Source: Kiritimatiellia bacterium | GTDB taxonomy: Bacteria > Verrucomicrobiota > Kiritimatiellia > CAIVKH01 | Direction: 5' to 3' | Assembly: GCA_027493775.1 (NCBI GenBank) | Contig: JAOSKE010000003.1 | Location: 682,845 to 746,844, forward strand | DNA: 64,000 nucleotides | Shown: positions 10,139-19,016 of the stretch, in pieces | How positions within the stretch are numbered: the stretch's first letter is position 1 | Layout of the letters: each line of letters starts with the position of its first letter | Notes under the pieces: generated by a model | Told to the model about the DNA's origin: nothing | The model's input: the letters and a program-made list of their open reading frames with translations, nothing else | The model's database searches: none | Made by a program: the position numbers and the translations under genes

Positions 10139-10843
10139 CTACTTCTTGGCCTCCTTCGCAGGAGCCGCTGCCTTCGCAGGGGCCGCTGCTTTCGCAGCAT
10201 CTGCGCCTTCGGCAAGCTTCTTCTCGTTAATCATTTCAGGCTCCGCGGCAGTTGCCGCAGGCGCGGGTTCTTCCTCTGCGCGCTGCGCGGCCACGGCGGC
10301 GATCGCAAGATCGGCATCCGTCACCAGCGTGTACTTGCTCGTATCGAGCGGAATCTCACCGGCCGCGAGGCTGTCGCCGATATTGAGCGCGGAAACATCC
10401 ACCTGAAATTCTTCGACAATGTCGGAAGGCAAGCATTCGACCTCAATGGAACGAACGAGGTGCTCGAGCACGCCGCCCTTCTGGAGGACGCCGACCGGTT
10501 CGCCGATCAGCTCGATTGCGATTTCGATGGTGAGCGTCTCGGTCATCGAAATCTCGTTGAAGTCTGCATGCAGAATCTGGCCCGTGATCGGATGGCGTTG
10601 CACTTCGCGCAGCAGCACCTTTTTCGTTTCTGAACCCGGAATATCCAGGTCCAACATCACATTTTCGCCCGAATGCGCGTGCAGCGCCCGCTTAAACAGG
10701 CGCTCATCGAGCTGAACATTCACCGGCGTTTTGCCGACGCCATATACAATGCCCGGGAACTTTCCCGCGCGACGCAAGCGACGCCCTGCGCTGGTACCCT
10801 TGACGGTACGAACTTCCGCCTCAACTTTAATTGCCGTTGCCAT
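10139..10843 (-). CDS. rplY: 50S ribosomal protein L25 (Ctc/TL5 form)
   Basis: Binds 5S rRNA. The long two-domain Ctc form is seen: an N-terminal L25 barrel (VKGTSAGRRLRRAGKFPGIVYG) and a C-terminal beta domain (VECLPSDIVEEFQVDVSALNIGDSL). A low-complexity Ala/Lys/Pro tail (AAKAAAPAKAAAPAKEAKK) follows. I choose MATAIKVEAEV at 10843 over a start 21 bp upstream because GGAGAG sits 7 bases before it. This gives 234 residues. It lies between prs and pth. Confidence 0.95.
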   Translation of the reverse strand: MATAIKVEAEVRTVKGTSAGRRLRRAGKFPGIVYGVGKTPVNVQLDERLFKRALHAHSGENVMLDLDIPGSETKKVLLREVQRHPITGQILHADFNEISMTETLTIEIAIELIGEPVGVLQKGGVLEHLVRSIEVECLPSDIVEEFQVDVSALNIGDSLAAGEIPLDTSKYTLVTDADLAIAAVAAQRAEEEPAPAATAAEPEMINEKKLAEGADAAKAAAPAKAAAPAKEAKK

Positions 10844-10882
10844 ACTATTCTCTCCACGCCCCAATCGGGGCCAATCACTTCC

Positions 10883-11809
10883 CTACACTACAAACAAAGA
10901 CGTCACCGACTGATTGTTGTGCACGCGCAAAATCGCCTCGCCCAACAACTCGGCCACACTCAGCACCGTCATCTTGAACCCATTAAAGGTTCTCGGCGGC
11001 ACCGTATCCGTGGTGATCAGTTCCTCCACCGCCGACGCCTTCAGGCGCGACACGCCCAAATCCGTCAATAGACAGTGCGTCACCGCGGCCCGCACCGAAA
11101 GCGCGCCGTGCTGCTTCAACAGCTCCGCCGCCTTCACCAGCGTTCCGGCGGTTGTCGTCAGGTCGTCCACGATCAAGACGTGCCGGCCATTCACATCGCC
11201 GACGACGTTAATGGCCTCAACCTCTGTCGCGCTCTTGCGATGTTTTCCAACAATCGCAAAATCCGCTCCGAGCATCCCCGAATAGGCATACGCCATCTTC
11301 ATTCCGCCCGGATCCGGCGACACCACTACCAAATCCTTGAGATCCCGCTGACGCAGATGCTTCACAATCACCGGCGCCGCATACAAATGATCCACCGGAA
11401 TATCGAAAAATCCCTGAATCTGCTGCGCGTGAAAGTCCATCGCCACTAATCGGTCTGCCCCTGCCGCCACCAGCAGATTTGCGACCAACTTGGCCGTAAT
11501 GGAAACGCGCGGCTGATCCTTGCGGTCCTGCCGACCGTATCCATAAAACGGAATCACCGGCGTGATACGCGCCGCCGACGCGCGCTTTGCCGCGTCAATC
11601 ATGATGAGCAATTCCATGATGCTCTCATTCGGCGGCATACACGTCGGCTGAACGATAAACACGTCCTGCCCGCGGATATTCTCTTCTATTTTGACAAAGA
11701 TCTCTCCGTCCGGAAAACGGCTAATCTGCACGCCACCGAGCGGCTCGCCGATATAAGCAGCGATCGCCTTGGCCAGAGCAGGATGCACATTGCCGGACAG
11801 TAACTTCAC
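10883..11809 (-). CDS. prs: Ribose-phosphate pyrophosphokinase
   Basis: Makes phosphoribosyl pyrophosphate from ribose 5-phosphate and ATP for nucleotides, histidine and tryptophan. The 308 residues match the family. Hallmarks are the opening LLSGNVHPALAKAI, the flexible-loop region YGRQDRKDQPR, the PRPP-binding motif VLIVDDLTTTAGTL, and DPGGMKMAYAYSGML. It supplies the his genes 3 kb downstream with substrate. The tRNA-Gln gene lies 58 bp upstream on the same strand. Confidence 0.98.
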   Translation of the reverse strand: MKLLSGNVHPALAKAIAAYIGEPLGGVQISRFPDGEIFVKIEENIRGQDVFIVQPTCMPPNESIMELLIMIDAAKRASAARITPVIPFYGYGRQDRKDQPRVSITAKLVANLLVAAGADRLVAMDFHAQQIQGFFDIPVDHLYAAPVIVKHLRQRDLKDLVVVSPDPGGMKMAYAYSGMLGADFAIVGKHRKSATEVEAINVVGDVNGRHVLIVDDLTTTAGTLVKAAELLKQHGALSVRAAVTHCLLTDLGVSRLKASAVEELITTDTVPPRTFNGFKMTVLSVAELLGEAILRVHNNQSVTSLFVV

Positions 11810-11867
11810 AATTTCCTCACCAGGTTCATTGTGTCACGCACAACAAACACTGTCATTTCGCCGTGAC

Positions 11868-11942
11868 TGGTTGCCCGACTAGGATTCGGAACCTAGACTC
11901 TGGCCTCCAAAGGGCCGTGTGCTGCCATTACACCATCGGGCA
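11868..11942 (-). tRNA. tRNA-Gln (anticodon UUG)
   Basis: A cloverleaf can be drawn on the minus strand. The acceptor TGCCCGA pairs with TCGGGCA, and discriminator A and an encoded CCA end at 11868. The D arm is GTGTAATGGCAGCAC. The anticodon loop CTTTGGA has TTG at 11908-11910, reading CAA/CAG glutamine codons. The T stem CTAGG/CCTAG is perfect, but its loop reads TTCCGAAT, one C longer than the normal TTCGAAT. That extra base (about 11888) fits the indel errors seen elsewhere. The anticodon stem has one mismatch at its base. Confidence 0.93.
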
Positions 11943-12278
11943 ATCCCGCAGAGAATACTATCCCTGCCGCATCCGGTCACTTCGGAATGCAGAAGGGACT
12001 GCCCGCACGGACGCCGGGCCGACAAACGCCGACCCGGACATAAGGGGATGAAAGCTATGTAAGCCCGCCCACCACGTCAAGAAGGAAAGCCGGAATTTCG
12101 CCAAATCGTGAACCTTCCGGCGCGGCAGGCCGTCACGCCCTGCCAACGCTGAAACAATAGAATGGCTTCTCTGGAGCCGCCCGCGCTGAGGGCGCCGGGT
12201 GAGCTGGGGGCGGGCGGAGCGCCCGGCGCGCTTCGCCCCAGCATTGCCGCAAACCATTCCTCGGCGTACACTGCGCGG
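11943..12278. other. Intergenic region between tRNA-Gln and the flavin reductase
   Basis: About 335 bp between divergent transcripts. It is GC-rich around 12180-12240, with short inverted segments such as GGGGCGGGCGGAGCGCCC. Open frames here, including an upstream extension of the next gene from 12162, have low-complexity Ala/Gly/Pro composition and no recognisable domain. I see no clear promoter or RNA gene. Confidence 0.5.
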
Positions 12279-12980
12279 ATGGATTTTGAAACATCTACCT
12301 CTCTCGCGCACACCGCGCCACTGCTCCGCCGATGGAATGCGCGGATTCTGGGGAATCGGCCGATTTCTCCAACGGCTTACGAAATGACGATCAGTCGCGA
12401 GGGTACGCCATTTGGCGCAGGGCAGTTAATCACACTCCACGGGCGCGAGCTGTACGAGGATCGCAACTACACGATCGCAAGTGGCGAACACGATGATTTT
12501 CTCCAAGTCCTCTATCGGGTGATTCCCAGCGGCGTCCTCACGCCGCAATTAGTAAAGATGCCGGTCGGCGCTGACATCGCAGTCTCCGCGCCGTGCGGCG
12601 AATTTGTTTTGCGCGACCGCAATCGCCCAATCGTTTTCATCGCGACGGGAACAGGCATCGCGCCGTGCCGCGCGTATTCGCGAACGCACCCCGATTTAAA
12701 TCTGACCGTTTTGCACGGCGTCCGCACAATGGAAGACCTGTTTTATCGCGACGAATTCGCGCGCCGCCCCTACCACCCCTGCCTCAGCGCCGACGACCGG
12801 CTGGGCCTCAAGGGGCGCGTGACGGACTTCAGCAAAAACTTCACCTTCCCCGAAGGCGCACACTTCTATCTCTGCGGCGCGAATGAAATGTTCTATGAAA
12901 TGCGCGACATCCTCCGCGATAAAGGCGTCCCGCAGTCGGACATCTTCACGGAAGCCTACTACTACAGTTATGAATCGTAG
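12279..12980 (+). CDS. Ferredoxin/flavodoxin-NADP reductase-like flavoprotein
   Basis: Probably transfers electrons between NAD(P)H and an electron carrier through FAD. The 233 residues show the family layout: a FAD-binding barrel with EDRNYTIAS (the RxYTxxS flavin motif), then a nucleotide-binding Rossmann half with IATGTGIAPCRAY and the late YLCGANEMFYEMRDIL block. I choose MDFETSTS at 12279 because upstream residues are low-complexity. Its last 11 bp overlap the next gene, an ApbE-type lipoprotein. The coupling suggests a joint role in flavin or redox chemistry. The exact partner is not shown. Confidence 0.85.
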   Translation: MDFETSTSLAHTAPLLRRWNARILGNRPISPTAYEMTISREGTPFGAGQLITLHGRELYEDRNYTIASGEHDDFLQVLYRVIPSGVLTPQLVKMPVGADIAVSAPCGEFVLRDRNRPIVFIATGTGIAPCRAYSRTHPDLNLTVLHGVRTMEDLFYRDEFARRPYHPCLSADDRLGLKGRVTDFSKNFTFPEGAHFYLCGANEMFYEMRDILRDKGVPQSDIFTEAYYYSYES

Positions 12981-13998
12981 CGCCCGGCTCCTCTGCATCG
13001 CGCTCCTCGCGTTGACACCGATCATCGCGTTCACAGGCTGTAAAAAACAGCAACCGCCCCGGCAAAGCCGATTTTCTGCGGGACACGCCACCGCGCAAAT
13101 TGAGGTTAATGCCGATCACGCAAACCAACTGCCGATGCTCGTGGCGAGTGCGCGCCGCGCGTTCAACAGTGTCTGGTCGGGCTTCAATCCGACAAACCGC
13201 GCGGGCGAAATCAACAAAATCAACCGGATGGGCAGCGAGTATCGCCTTCAAATTTCCTTCGACACCTTCCGTGGCCTCGACCTTGCCGATTACTACGGAC
13301 GACTCGCAAACGGCGCATACGATTTTACGCTCGGCCCGTTGCGCGAGATCTGGGGACTGGATGGTGCGCCGCCGGACGAGCCGCCGATCGAGGAAGAAAT
13401 CGCCGCGCTGAAAAACATCGTCGGCCCCGATCACATCCAACTCGCCGAACAAGGCGCCATCTCCATACTCACCCCCGGCACACAGATCAGGCCTGGCGAG
13501 CTGCCCTATGCCTACGGAACCGATCTCGCCATCCTCGATATGCGCAGCCGGGAACTCGGCCCCGCGCTGCTTTCATGGGGCAGCTTCACCCGCGCCTTGA
13601 GCCAACCCGGCGACACATTTTCCGCGCAAGCCGCCCTGCAAAATCCATTCAACAAAACAAACCGCCTCGGCAGTGTTGACCTCGCCCCCGCTGCGGCGCT
13701 CGCCACCGCCGATCTCTACAAAGAAAGCGTCACCATCGCGGGCATCCGCTACGGCGGAATCATCAATCCGCTCACGGGGCATCCCGCCACCGGCGCCGTT
13801 TTCGCGGCGGTGCGCGGCCCCACGTGCACCATGTCCCACGTCCTCGCCCAATCCCTCATCGTCTTCGGTCTCGAAAAGGGACGGGAAATTTTAAACAACT
13901 TTCCCGACTGCGAAGTCCTCCTCATTCCCGACAAACAACCGGTGGAAATATGGATGACCCCGGCTTCGCGGAGCACTTCCAAGTCAACACGGCGCTGA
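12970..13998 (+). CDS. ApbE-family FAD:protein FMN transferase, lipoprotein
   Basis: ApbE proteins attach FMN covalently to threonines of exported redox proteins. The start at 12970 overlaps the preceding reductase and gives a lipoprotein signal (LLALTPIIAFTGC, lipobox before Cys). The domain shows AYDFTLGPLREIWG and GGIINPLTGHPATGAVFAAV, close to the known ...DFTVGPL and ...IDPRTG blocks. The usual metal- and FAD-binding A-D-(A/G)-x-(S/A)-T region is replaced by CTMSHVLAQSL, so activity is less certain. It has 342 residues. Flavin reductase and FMN transferase together suggest an Rnf/Nqr-like or nitrous-type electron-transfer route encoded elsewhere (inference). Confidence 0.8.
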   Translation: MNRSARLLCIALLALTPIIAFTGCKKQQPPRQSRFSAGHATAQIEVNADHANQLPMLVASARRAFNSVWSGFNPTNRAGEINKINRMGSEYRLQISFDTFRGLDLADYYGRLANGAYDFTLGPLREIWGLDGAPPDEPPIEEEIAALKNIVGPDHIQLAEQGAISILTPGTQIRPGELPYAYGTDLAILDMRSRELGPALLSWGSFTRALSQPGDTFSAQAALQNPFNKTNRLGSVDLAPAAALATADLYKESVTIAGIRYGGIINPLTGHPATGAVFAAVRGPTCTMSHVLAQSLIVFGLEKGREILNNFPDCEVLLIPDKQPVEIWMTPASRSTSKSTRR

Positions 13999-14102
13999 CC
14001 GAAAACGTTAGAACGTGGAACGTCGAGCGTAGCGCTGCGACCACGAACGATGACGAAGACAAGGCGATAGAAAATTAAGCGCGAAAAGAGCCGACCCGCG
14101 CT

Positions 14103-14834
14103 TTAGTTGGCCGCGTCGTTCAATTCCGAAAGCGTCGCGCGTCCTTCATAGAGGGCTTTGCCGACAATCGCGCCAATCAGGTTTTGGCGGCGCAACGCGC
14201 TTAGCTCCTTCACATCCGCAGCAGAGGCGACGCCGCCCGAGGCGATGACATCGCAGCGAACGGCCATGCAGATTTCATCAATCGCCTGGGTATTCGTGCC
14301 CTTCAACATGCCATCGGTCGCGGTATCGGTTGAAATCAACGTCTTCACCCCGAGCGCCTCCGCCTGTCGCGCAAAGTCCACAGCGCGGACGCTTGTTGTT
14401 TCCGTCCAACCGCGCACCTGAACCCAGCCACCGCGCGCGTCAATGCCGACGGCAATTTTTTCGCCGTGTTGATCCACTAAGGCACGAACCTTCTCCGGCT
14501 CTGCCCATGCGCGGGTGCCGAGAACGACACGGGCGACACCGGCGTCGAGCAGTCGCTCAACATCGTCGTCCGTCCGCAAACCACCGCCCGCTTGCACGGG
14601 GATATCCACCGCGCGAACAATTTGCTCGATCACCGCGTGTTGTTCCGAGCGGCCGGAAAACGCGCCGTCCAAATCCACAATGTGTAAAAACTTTGCGCCC
14701 TGTTCCACCCAATGACGCGCCATCTCCATCGGATCGCGGCCATACACAGTTTCCTGATCGGCCCGCCCCTGCAGCAAACGCACACAGCGCCCCCTGCGGA
14801 TATCAACTGCCGGATAAATGGTGAAGGTCTTCAT
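14103..14834 (-). CDS. hisA: ProFAR isomerase (HisA)
   Basis: Histidine pathway (beta/alpha)8 barrel that isomerises ProFAR to PRFAR. The 243 residues begin KTFTIYPAVDIRRGRCVRLLQG with the catalytic Asp. The second catalytic Asp is in STDTATDGMLKGTN, and phosphate loops are at VQAGGGLR and VIASGGVAS. The start at 14834 overlaps the hisH stop by 4 bp, so the true order of transcription is hisB-hisH-hisA. An upstream extension of 45 residues in the same frame is only read-through from hisH. Confidence 0.97.
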   Translation of the reverse strand: MKTFTIYPAVDIRRGRCVRLLQGRADQETVYGRDPMEMARHWVEQGAKFLHIVDLDGAFSGRSEQHAVIEQIVRAVDIPVQAGGGLRTDDDVERLLDAGVARVVLGTRAWAEPEKVRALVDQHGEKIAVGIDARGGWVQVRGWTETTSVRAVDFARQAEALGVKTLISTDTATDGMLKGTNTQAIDEICMAVRCDVIASGGVASAADVKELSALRRQNLIGAIVGKALYEGRATLSELNDAAN

Positions 14835-15460
14835 TGTGCGGCGGTTCTTTCGTACGCCCAGTCTGCATAGTTTCGCAACAATAGCAACCCAACCTTCTGA
14901 CTCTTCTCTGGGTGAAACTGCACGGCAAGCACATTCTCCCGCCAAAGTACTGAGGTGAACTCGCCGCAATACCCCGTCACCCCCGCGACCTCCGCCCCAA
15001 CTGCATCCGCGCGGTAGGAGTGGACGAAGTAGAAATAGGCCTCATCCGGAATCCCGTGGAATAACGGGCAATCCCGCTGCCGCTGCTTCACACTGTTCCA
15101 GCCGATCTGCGGAATCTTGGCATCGGCCTCCGGCGTAAAACGGCGTACCGTGCCGGGGAAAATGCCCAATCCCGGCACCTCAGGAGATTCTTCACTGCCT
15201 TCGTATAGCGCCTGCAATCCGACGCAAACGCCGAGAAACGGACGACCTGTGGCAATCCACTCTTTTACCGGCTGCTCAAATCCGTGTTCGCGCAATTTTC
15301 GCAAACAATCGCCAAATGCACCGACGCCCGGCAGCACCATCGCGCGAATTCCATCCAGCTCCGACGGCTTCGTCACAACACGCGCGGGAATTTCGAGAAA
15401 GCGAAACGCATTCGTCACGCTCCCGAGATTCCCCGCTTCGTAATCCAAAATGCCAATCAT
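14831..15460 (-). CDS. hisH: Imidazole glycerol phosphate synthase, glutaminase subunit
   Basis: Supplies ammonia from glutamine to HisF for imidazole ring formation. The 209 residues start MIGILDYEAGNLGSV. The class I amidotransferase triad is visible: Cys in GVCVGLQ, then His and Glu in QFHPEKSQ near the end. A start six codons upstream is possible, but MIGILDYEAG is the family norm. hisF itself is not in this window. The upstream gap of 126 bp to the hisB stop holds a paired palindrome. Confidence 0.97.
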   Translation of the reverse strand: MIGILDYEAGNLGSVTNAFRFLEIPARVVTKPSELDGIRAMVLPGVGAFGDCLRKLREHGFEQPVKEWIATGRPFLGVCVGLQALYEGSEESPEVPGLGIFPGTVRRFTPEADAKIPQIGWNSVKQRQRDCPLFHGIPDEAYFYFVHSYRADAVGAEVAGVTGYCGEFTSVLWRENVLAVQFHPEKSQKVGLLLLRNYADWAYERTAAQ

Positions 15461-15497
15461 GTTTTTCAACCGCGACAACGCAGAATGCGTAGAAAAC

Positions 15498-15544
15498 TTC
15501 CAACGCTTGGAAATGTCTCGTCAGAGGACTTCCAACGCTTGGAA
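15498..15544. repeat. Paired palindrome TTCCAANNNTTGGAA, copy B
   Basis: TTCCAACGCTTGGAA at 15498-15512 and 15530-15544, with starts 32 bp apart and the first preceded by AAAAC. It lies in the 126-bp gap between hisB and hisH, which are otherwise one transcription unit. The three central bases (CGC) differ from copy A (GGG) while both arms are kept, so selection or copying preserves the arms and the spacing. Confidence 0.85.
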
Positions 15545-15586
15545 ATTTCAGGCTCAACGCGCCGCGCACGGCGGCGCACTGAACGC

Positions 15587-16177
15587 CTACAGCCTCCCCT
15601 TGCTCGACGGAACGCCTTTCACGCGCGGATTCAACGTCGCGGCGGCGAGCAATGCCTTTGCAACGCCCTTGAAAACGCTCTCCAGCGCATGGTGGGGTTC
15701 TTGTCCGTACTGTTGGGCAATGTGCAGGTTCATCCGGCCCTGTGTGACAAAGCCTCGGAAGAACTCCTCCATTATGTCCACGTCGAAATCGCGAATTTTG
15801 CGTTTCCGGGTCGCAAGCGAATAGACGAGATATGGCCGCCCACCAAGGTCCATCGCCACTTGACACAACGCCTCGTCCATCGGGACCAGGCTCCAGCCGT
15901 AACGGTTGATTCCCTTGCGGTCGCCGAGCGCCTGATTCAACGCCTCGCCCAGCGCGAGGCCGACATCCTCTACGGTGTGATGGTAGTCCACCTCGAGATC
16001 GCCTTTCGCCCGCACATTCAGATCGAGCAGCGCGTGTTTCGCGAGCAGATCGAGCATGTGATCGAGGAATGCGATGCCGGTCTTGTTTTTATAGACACCG
16101 GTTCCATCAATATTAAGATCAATGACGATGTCCGTTTCTTTCGTCTTCCGCGCAATTCTAGCCGTGCGTTTTTTCAT
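15587..16177 (-). CDS. hisB: Imidazoleglycerol-phosphate dehydratase
   Basis: Manganese enzyme that dehydrates imidazole glycerol phosphate to imidazole acetol phosphate. The 196 residues carry the metal-binding blocks LDHMLDLLAKH, DYHHTVEDVGLALGEAL and the later PHHALESVFKGVAKAL. It is the dehydratase alone, without a fused phosphatase. I choose MKKRTARIARKTKETDI at 16177; the longer frame upstream runs into the divergent CYTH gene. First gene of the hisB-hisH-hisA set. Confidence 0.97.
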   Translation of the reverse strand: MKKRTARIARKTKETDIVIDLNIDGTGVYKNKTGIAFLDHMLDLLAKHALLDLNVRAKGDLEVDYHHTVEDVGLALGEALNQALGDRKGINRYGWSLVPMDEALCQVAMDLGGRPYLVYSLATRKRKIRDFDVDIMEEFFRGFVTQGRMNLHIAQQYGQEPHHALESVFKGVAKALLAAATLNPRVKGVPSSKGRL

Positions 16178-16234
16178 TACGGAGTGCAGGATAGCGAAGT
16201 CACAGCATCCGCCAAGCCCGAACATGCAAAACAA

Positions 16235-16709
16235 ATGAACCAGGAAATTGAGCGCAAGTTCCTCACCCGCAGCGATGACTGGCGCGCCGCCGCCACAGCG
16301 ACAAAGATTTTTCGCCAAGGCTACCTCTCTCGCCCCCGCGCGGATCGTCCGCGTCCGCCTCGCGGGCAACGAGGCGTGGCTGACCATCAAGGGCGATAGC
16401 GACGGCCCAGCGCGCACAGAATTGGAATACGCCATTCCCCCTTCCGACGCACAGGAAATGCTCGATCACCTCTGCCTGCCCGGCCAGATCAACAAAACGC
16501 GCCACTTCATCCCGCACGGCACACTGGTCTTCGAAGTGGACGTGTTTCACGACGAAAACGAAGGGCTAATTCTCGCCGAGCTTGAGATTCCAACAAAGGA
16601 TGCCAACGTTGAGTTGCCCGCGTGGATTGGTGATGAAGTAACCGGCGACCCGCGCTATTTCAACGCCTACCTCGTCCAGCATCCATTCCGTTCATGGTCC
16701 ACGCGCTGA
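16235..16709 (+). CDS. CYTH-domain protein (triphosphate tunnel metalloenzyme), frameshifted
   Basis: Members of this family act on triphosphates or cyclic nucleotides inside an acidic/basic tunnel. The start MNQEIERKFL carries the ExExK signature. After a frame break near 16325-16335 (one base extra, or two missing), the frame continues as IVRVRLAGNEAWLTIKG, with later acidic strands ELEYAIP, LVFEVDVF and LAELEIP. Both pieces match the family in order, so an indel error is likely. About 157 residues in all. It is divergent from hisB, with 57 bp between starts. The substrate cannot be read from sequence; inorganic triphosphatase is the usual guess. Confidence 0.88.
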
Positions 16710-17221
16710 ACAGGGTGTGGGACATCTTCTTTGATGCAGCGGGGATCGGCCCCATCTGAAGACACAAACGAGACGCACATAACGCGGTTGATGGGTTGAT
16801 GGGTTGATGGAGAAGGGTTTTCCCAAATTTCTGTTCGCTTTCCGAACATATCTTAGCTGGTAGGGCGCGACTGTCAGGCGCGCCGCAGGGGGTGTAGAGT
16901 TCACAACCGAAGGGAAATAACTCAATTCCGGTACTTGTGGGATTTGTCGTGAACGTTCCGACCCGCCCGGCTTGTCCGCCGGAGCGTCTTTGCGAAGGAA
17001 GACGGTCGGGCTCTGCCTTCGGAACTCGGGTTTTTGAAAAAATTCGTGTCCATTCGCATTCATTCGTGATTCCTCTTCCGTTTTCTCGCCCCGAACAACG
17101 CCCTCGCGGGCGCTCGCCCGAAATTCGATCTCCAAAAAAATATCTGTCCTACACCCCGCTAAACAATTACCGCGCAACCGTGCTTCACGTTCCGACGCGA
17201 ACAAGCTAATGTAATGGGTTT
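16710..17221. other. Intergenic region upstream of the sugar transferase
   Basis: About 510 bp with no convincing gene. It contains a short tandem repeat of GTTGATGG at about 16786-16809 and a 14-mer CGAACAACGCCCTC at 17092-17105 that also occurs in attC3 and attC4 of the cassette array. No R' partner is present, so I do not call an attC here. Confidence 0.5.
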
Positions 17222-18631
17222 ATGCGGACTCGTGATAGTTTCGATGCCAAGACCAGTCTGGCAGCCGTCGTCGCCGACGCGCTGGTCATCTTCTTTGGCT
17301 TTCAGCTCGCGGTTTGGATTCGATTCGATTCCGGCTGGCTCGAAATTCCGCGCGGGATCCCGCCGCGCGGAATGTACATCTACGCTGGGGCCATTTTAAC
17401 AATCCTATTCCTCTTCATCTTCCGCTCGCTTCACCTCTACGAACGTCCGCAATACGGCCACTTTGTGGACAAAATTCCGCGCATCATTCGCGCTTGCGGC
17501 CTCGCCGCGCTGCTGGCGATGGCGCTCGCGTTTGCCATTCAAACAGAGCCGCCTTTTTTCGCGCCTGGCCACCGGCATCGCGATGGGCGTCATCACGCTT
17601 TTTGTTGTCATTGAGCGCAACATCCTCTTTGCGTTGGAGCGGCATTGGGCGAAATATCAGGCGGCAAAGCGGCCGGTGGTTCTGCTGGGCGTCGGCCCGA
17701 TCGCGGTGCAACTGCGCGACAAATTGGAAGGCGAACCGCGCCGACGCTGCCGCGTCATCGCCTGTCTCGCCCTCCCCGGCGAAACGCCCGATCCGACGCT
17801 GCCCGAGGAGCTTGTTCAGCACTCGCTCGAAAAACTGTCCGATCTACTGAAGAACAATTCCATTGATGCCGTCGTTCTCACTCGCTCATCCGTGCTGTCC
17901 CAGAACATCCTTCTGGACATTATGCTGGAGTGCGAACGCAACCTCGCCGACTTCCTGATGGTGCCCGATCTCTTCCGCCTGCTCACAACAAAAGTAGATG
18001 TGCAGAACATTGACCAAATCCCATTGCTCGGCACGGGCAAATGGCCGCTCGATTATTTTTGGAACAGACTCCTCAAACGCAGCGAAGACATCGCCGGAGC
18101 GCTCGTCGGACTGACGATCTCCATTCCAATCATCGTCATCGCCAGTATCGCGATTAAGCGCAGTTCGCCCGGTCCCGTGTTTTACAAACAAGAACGATGC
18201 GGCGTTAAAGGAAAAGTTTTTCAACTCTACAAACTGCGCACAATGAAAGCGGACGCAGAGGCGGACACTGGCCCCGTATGGACCTCTCCCGAAGACGCGC
18301 GTCGAACAAAGGTAGGCACCTTCTTGCGTGAACACAACTTGGACGAACTACCGCAGTTTTGGAACGTACTAAGGGGAGAGATGAGCCTGGTCGGACCGCG
18401 CCCCGAACGCCCATTTTTTGTCGAACAATTCAAGGACGACATCAGCCGCTATATGTGGCGACACGTCCACAAGCCCGGACTCACCGGCTGGGCACAAATC
18501 AACGGCTATCGCGGACAGACCGATCTTACAAAGCGCATCGAGTTGGACCTCTGGTATTTGGAGCACTGGTCCCTTGCGCTCGACTTCAAAATTTTGCTGC
18601 GCACCCTTTTCGCGAAGAAAACGCGTATTGA
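17222..18631 (+). CDS. Polyprenyl-phosphate sugar phosphotransferase (exopolysaccharide priming), two frameshifts
   Basis: Starts polysaccharide assembly by moving a sugar-1-phosphate onto undecaprenyl phosphate at the inner membrane. The N-terminal half has four hydrophobic segments and a nucleotide-binding-like middle ([13 protein letters not shown]). The catalytic half shows [31 protein letters not shown] and [15 protein letters not shown], the bacterial sugar transferase signatures. A T-run at 17554-17559 seems one base too long (EPPFSRLATG after correction). A T-run at 18607-18610 seems one short; restoring it gives TLFREENAY and a stop at 18629-18631, the usual NAY ending. Uncorrected, the frame runs on to 19631 antisense to other genes. 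Confidence 0.92.
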
Positions 18632-18670
18632 TTCCGCGCCTCTCCGGCTTTTCAAGCCGCGATCCGAACG

Positions 18671-19009
18671 CTATTCGTTCGGCGATGCGCGGACGATGCG
18701 CATGGTGAAAAAACTTGCGAACAGAAGCGCCAACGCGATGCCGATGAACGCCATATATACCGGATGGCTCCACAGTGCGCTGAATCGTCGCCCGAAAAAC
18801 ACAAATCCAAAAAAGTGGAGCGTCAGCAGATACGTCGCAAATTCGCGCAACAGCCACGGCCACTTGCTCATTTCCAGTTCCGCATTGCATTGCGGACAGA
18901 TGACGACACGACGGGCGACACTGAACGGCGACCTTCTGAACGCCGCGCGTTCTTTCATATTAAAAGGCGAACCGCAATTCGGACAGGCGTATCTGGAAAT
19001 CTTTTTCAA
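18671..19009 (-). CDS. Small zinc-ribbon membrane protein, unknown function
   Basis: I do not recognise the family. About 112 residues. The N terminus has two CxxC pairs (YACPNCGSPF and ICPQCNAEL), likely one zinc ribbon. Two hydrophobic segments follow (LLTLHFFGFVFF and YMAFIGIALALLFASF) and a short basic tail. The likely start is TTG at 19009 (LKKISRYACPNCG), 7 bp after the stop of the upstream GH13 gene, so the two may be co-transcribed. It converges with the sugar transferase. Topology suggests a cytoplasmic zinc ribbon anchored in the inner membrane. Confidence 0.7.
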   Translation of the reverse strand: MKKISRYACPNCGSPFNMKERAAFRRSPFSVARRVVICPQCNAELEMSKWPWLLREFATYLLTLHFFGFVFFGRRFSALWSHPVYMAFIGIALALLFASFFTMRIVRASPNE

Positions 19010-19016
19010 GGGGGCG

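Noticed and set aside
12162..12278. Upstream extension of the flavin reductase
   Set aside because: The added 39 residues are low-complexity Ala/Gly/Pro with no ribosome site. The family start fits 12279.
14009..14060. GAACGTxGAACGT-like direct repeats after apbE
   Set aside because: Too short and degenerate to support a repeat element or terminator.
16786..16809. CRISPR-like repeat
   Set aside because: The GTTGATGG units are 8 bp, directly adjacent and without spacers. No cas genes or CRISPR arrays were seen anywhere in the window.
17092..17105. Possible attC upstream of the sugar transferase
   Set aside because: The 14-mer CGAACAACGCCCTC matches attC3, but no R' box or pairing L' arm follows within 150 bp.
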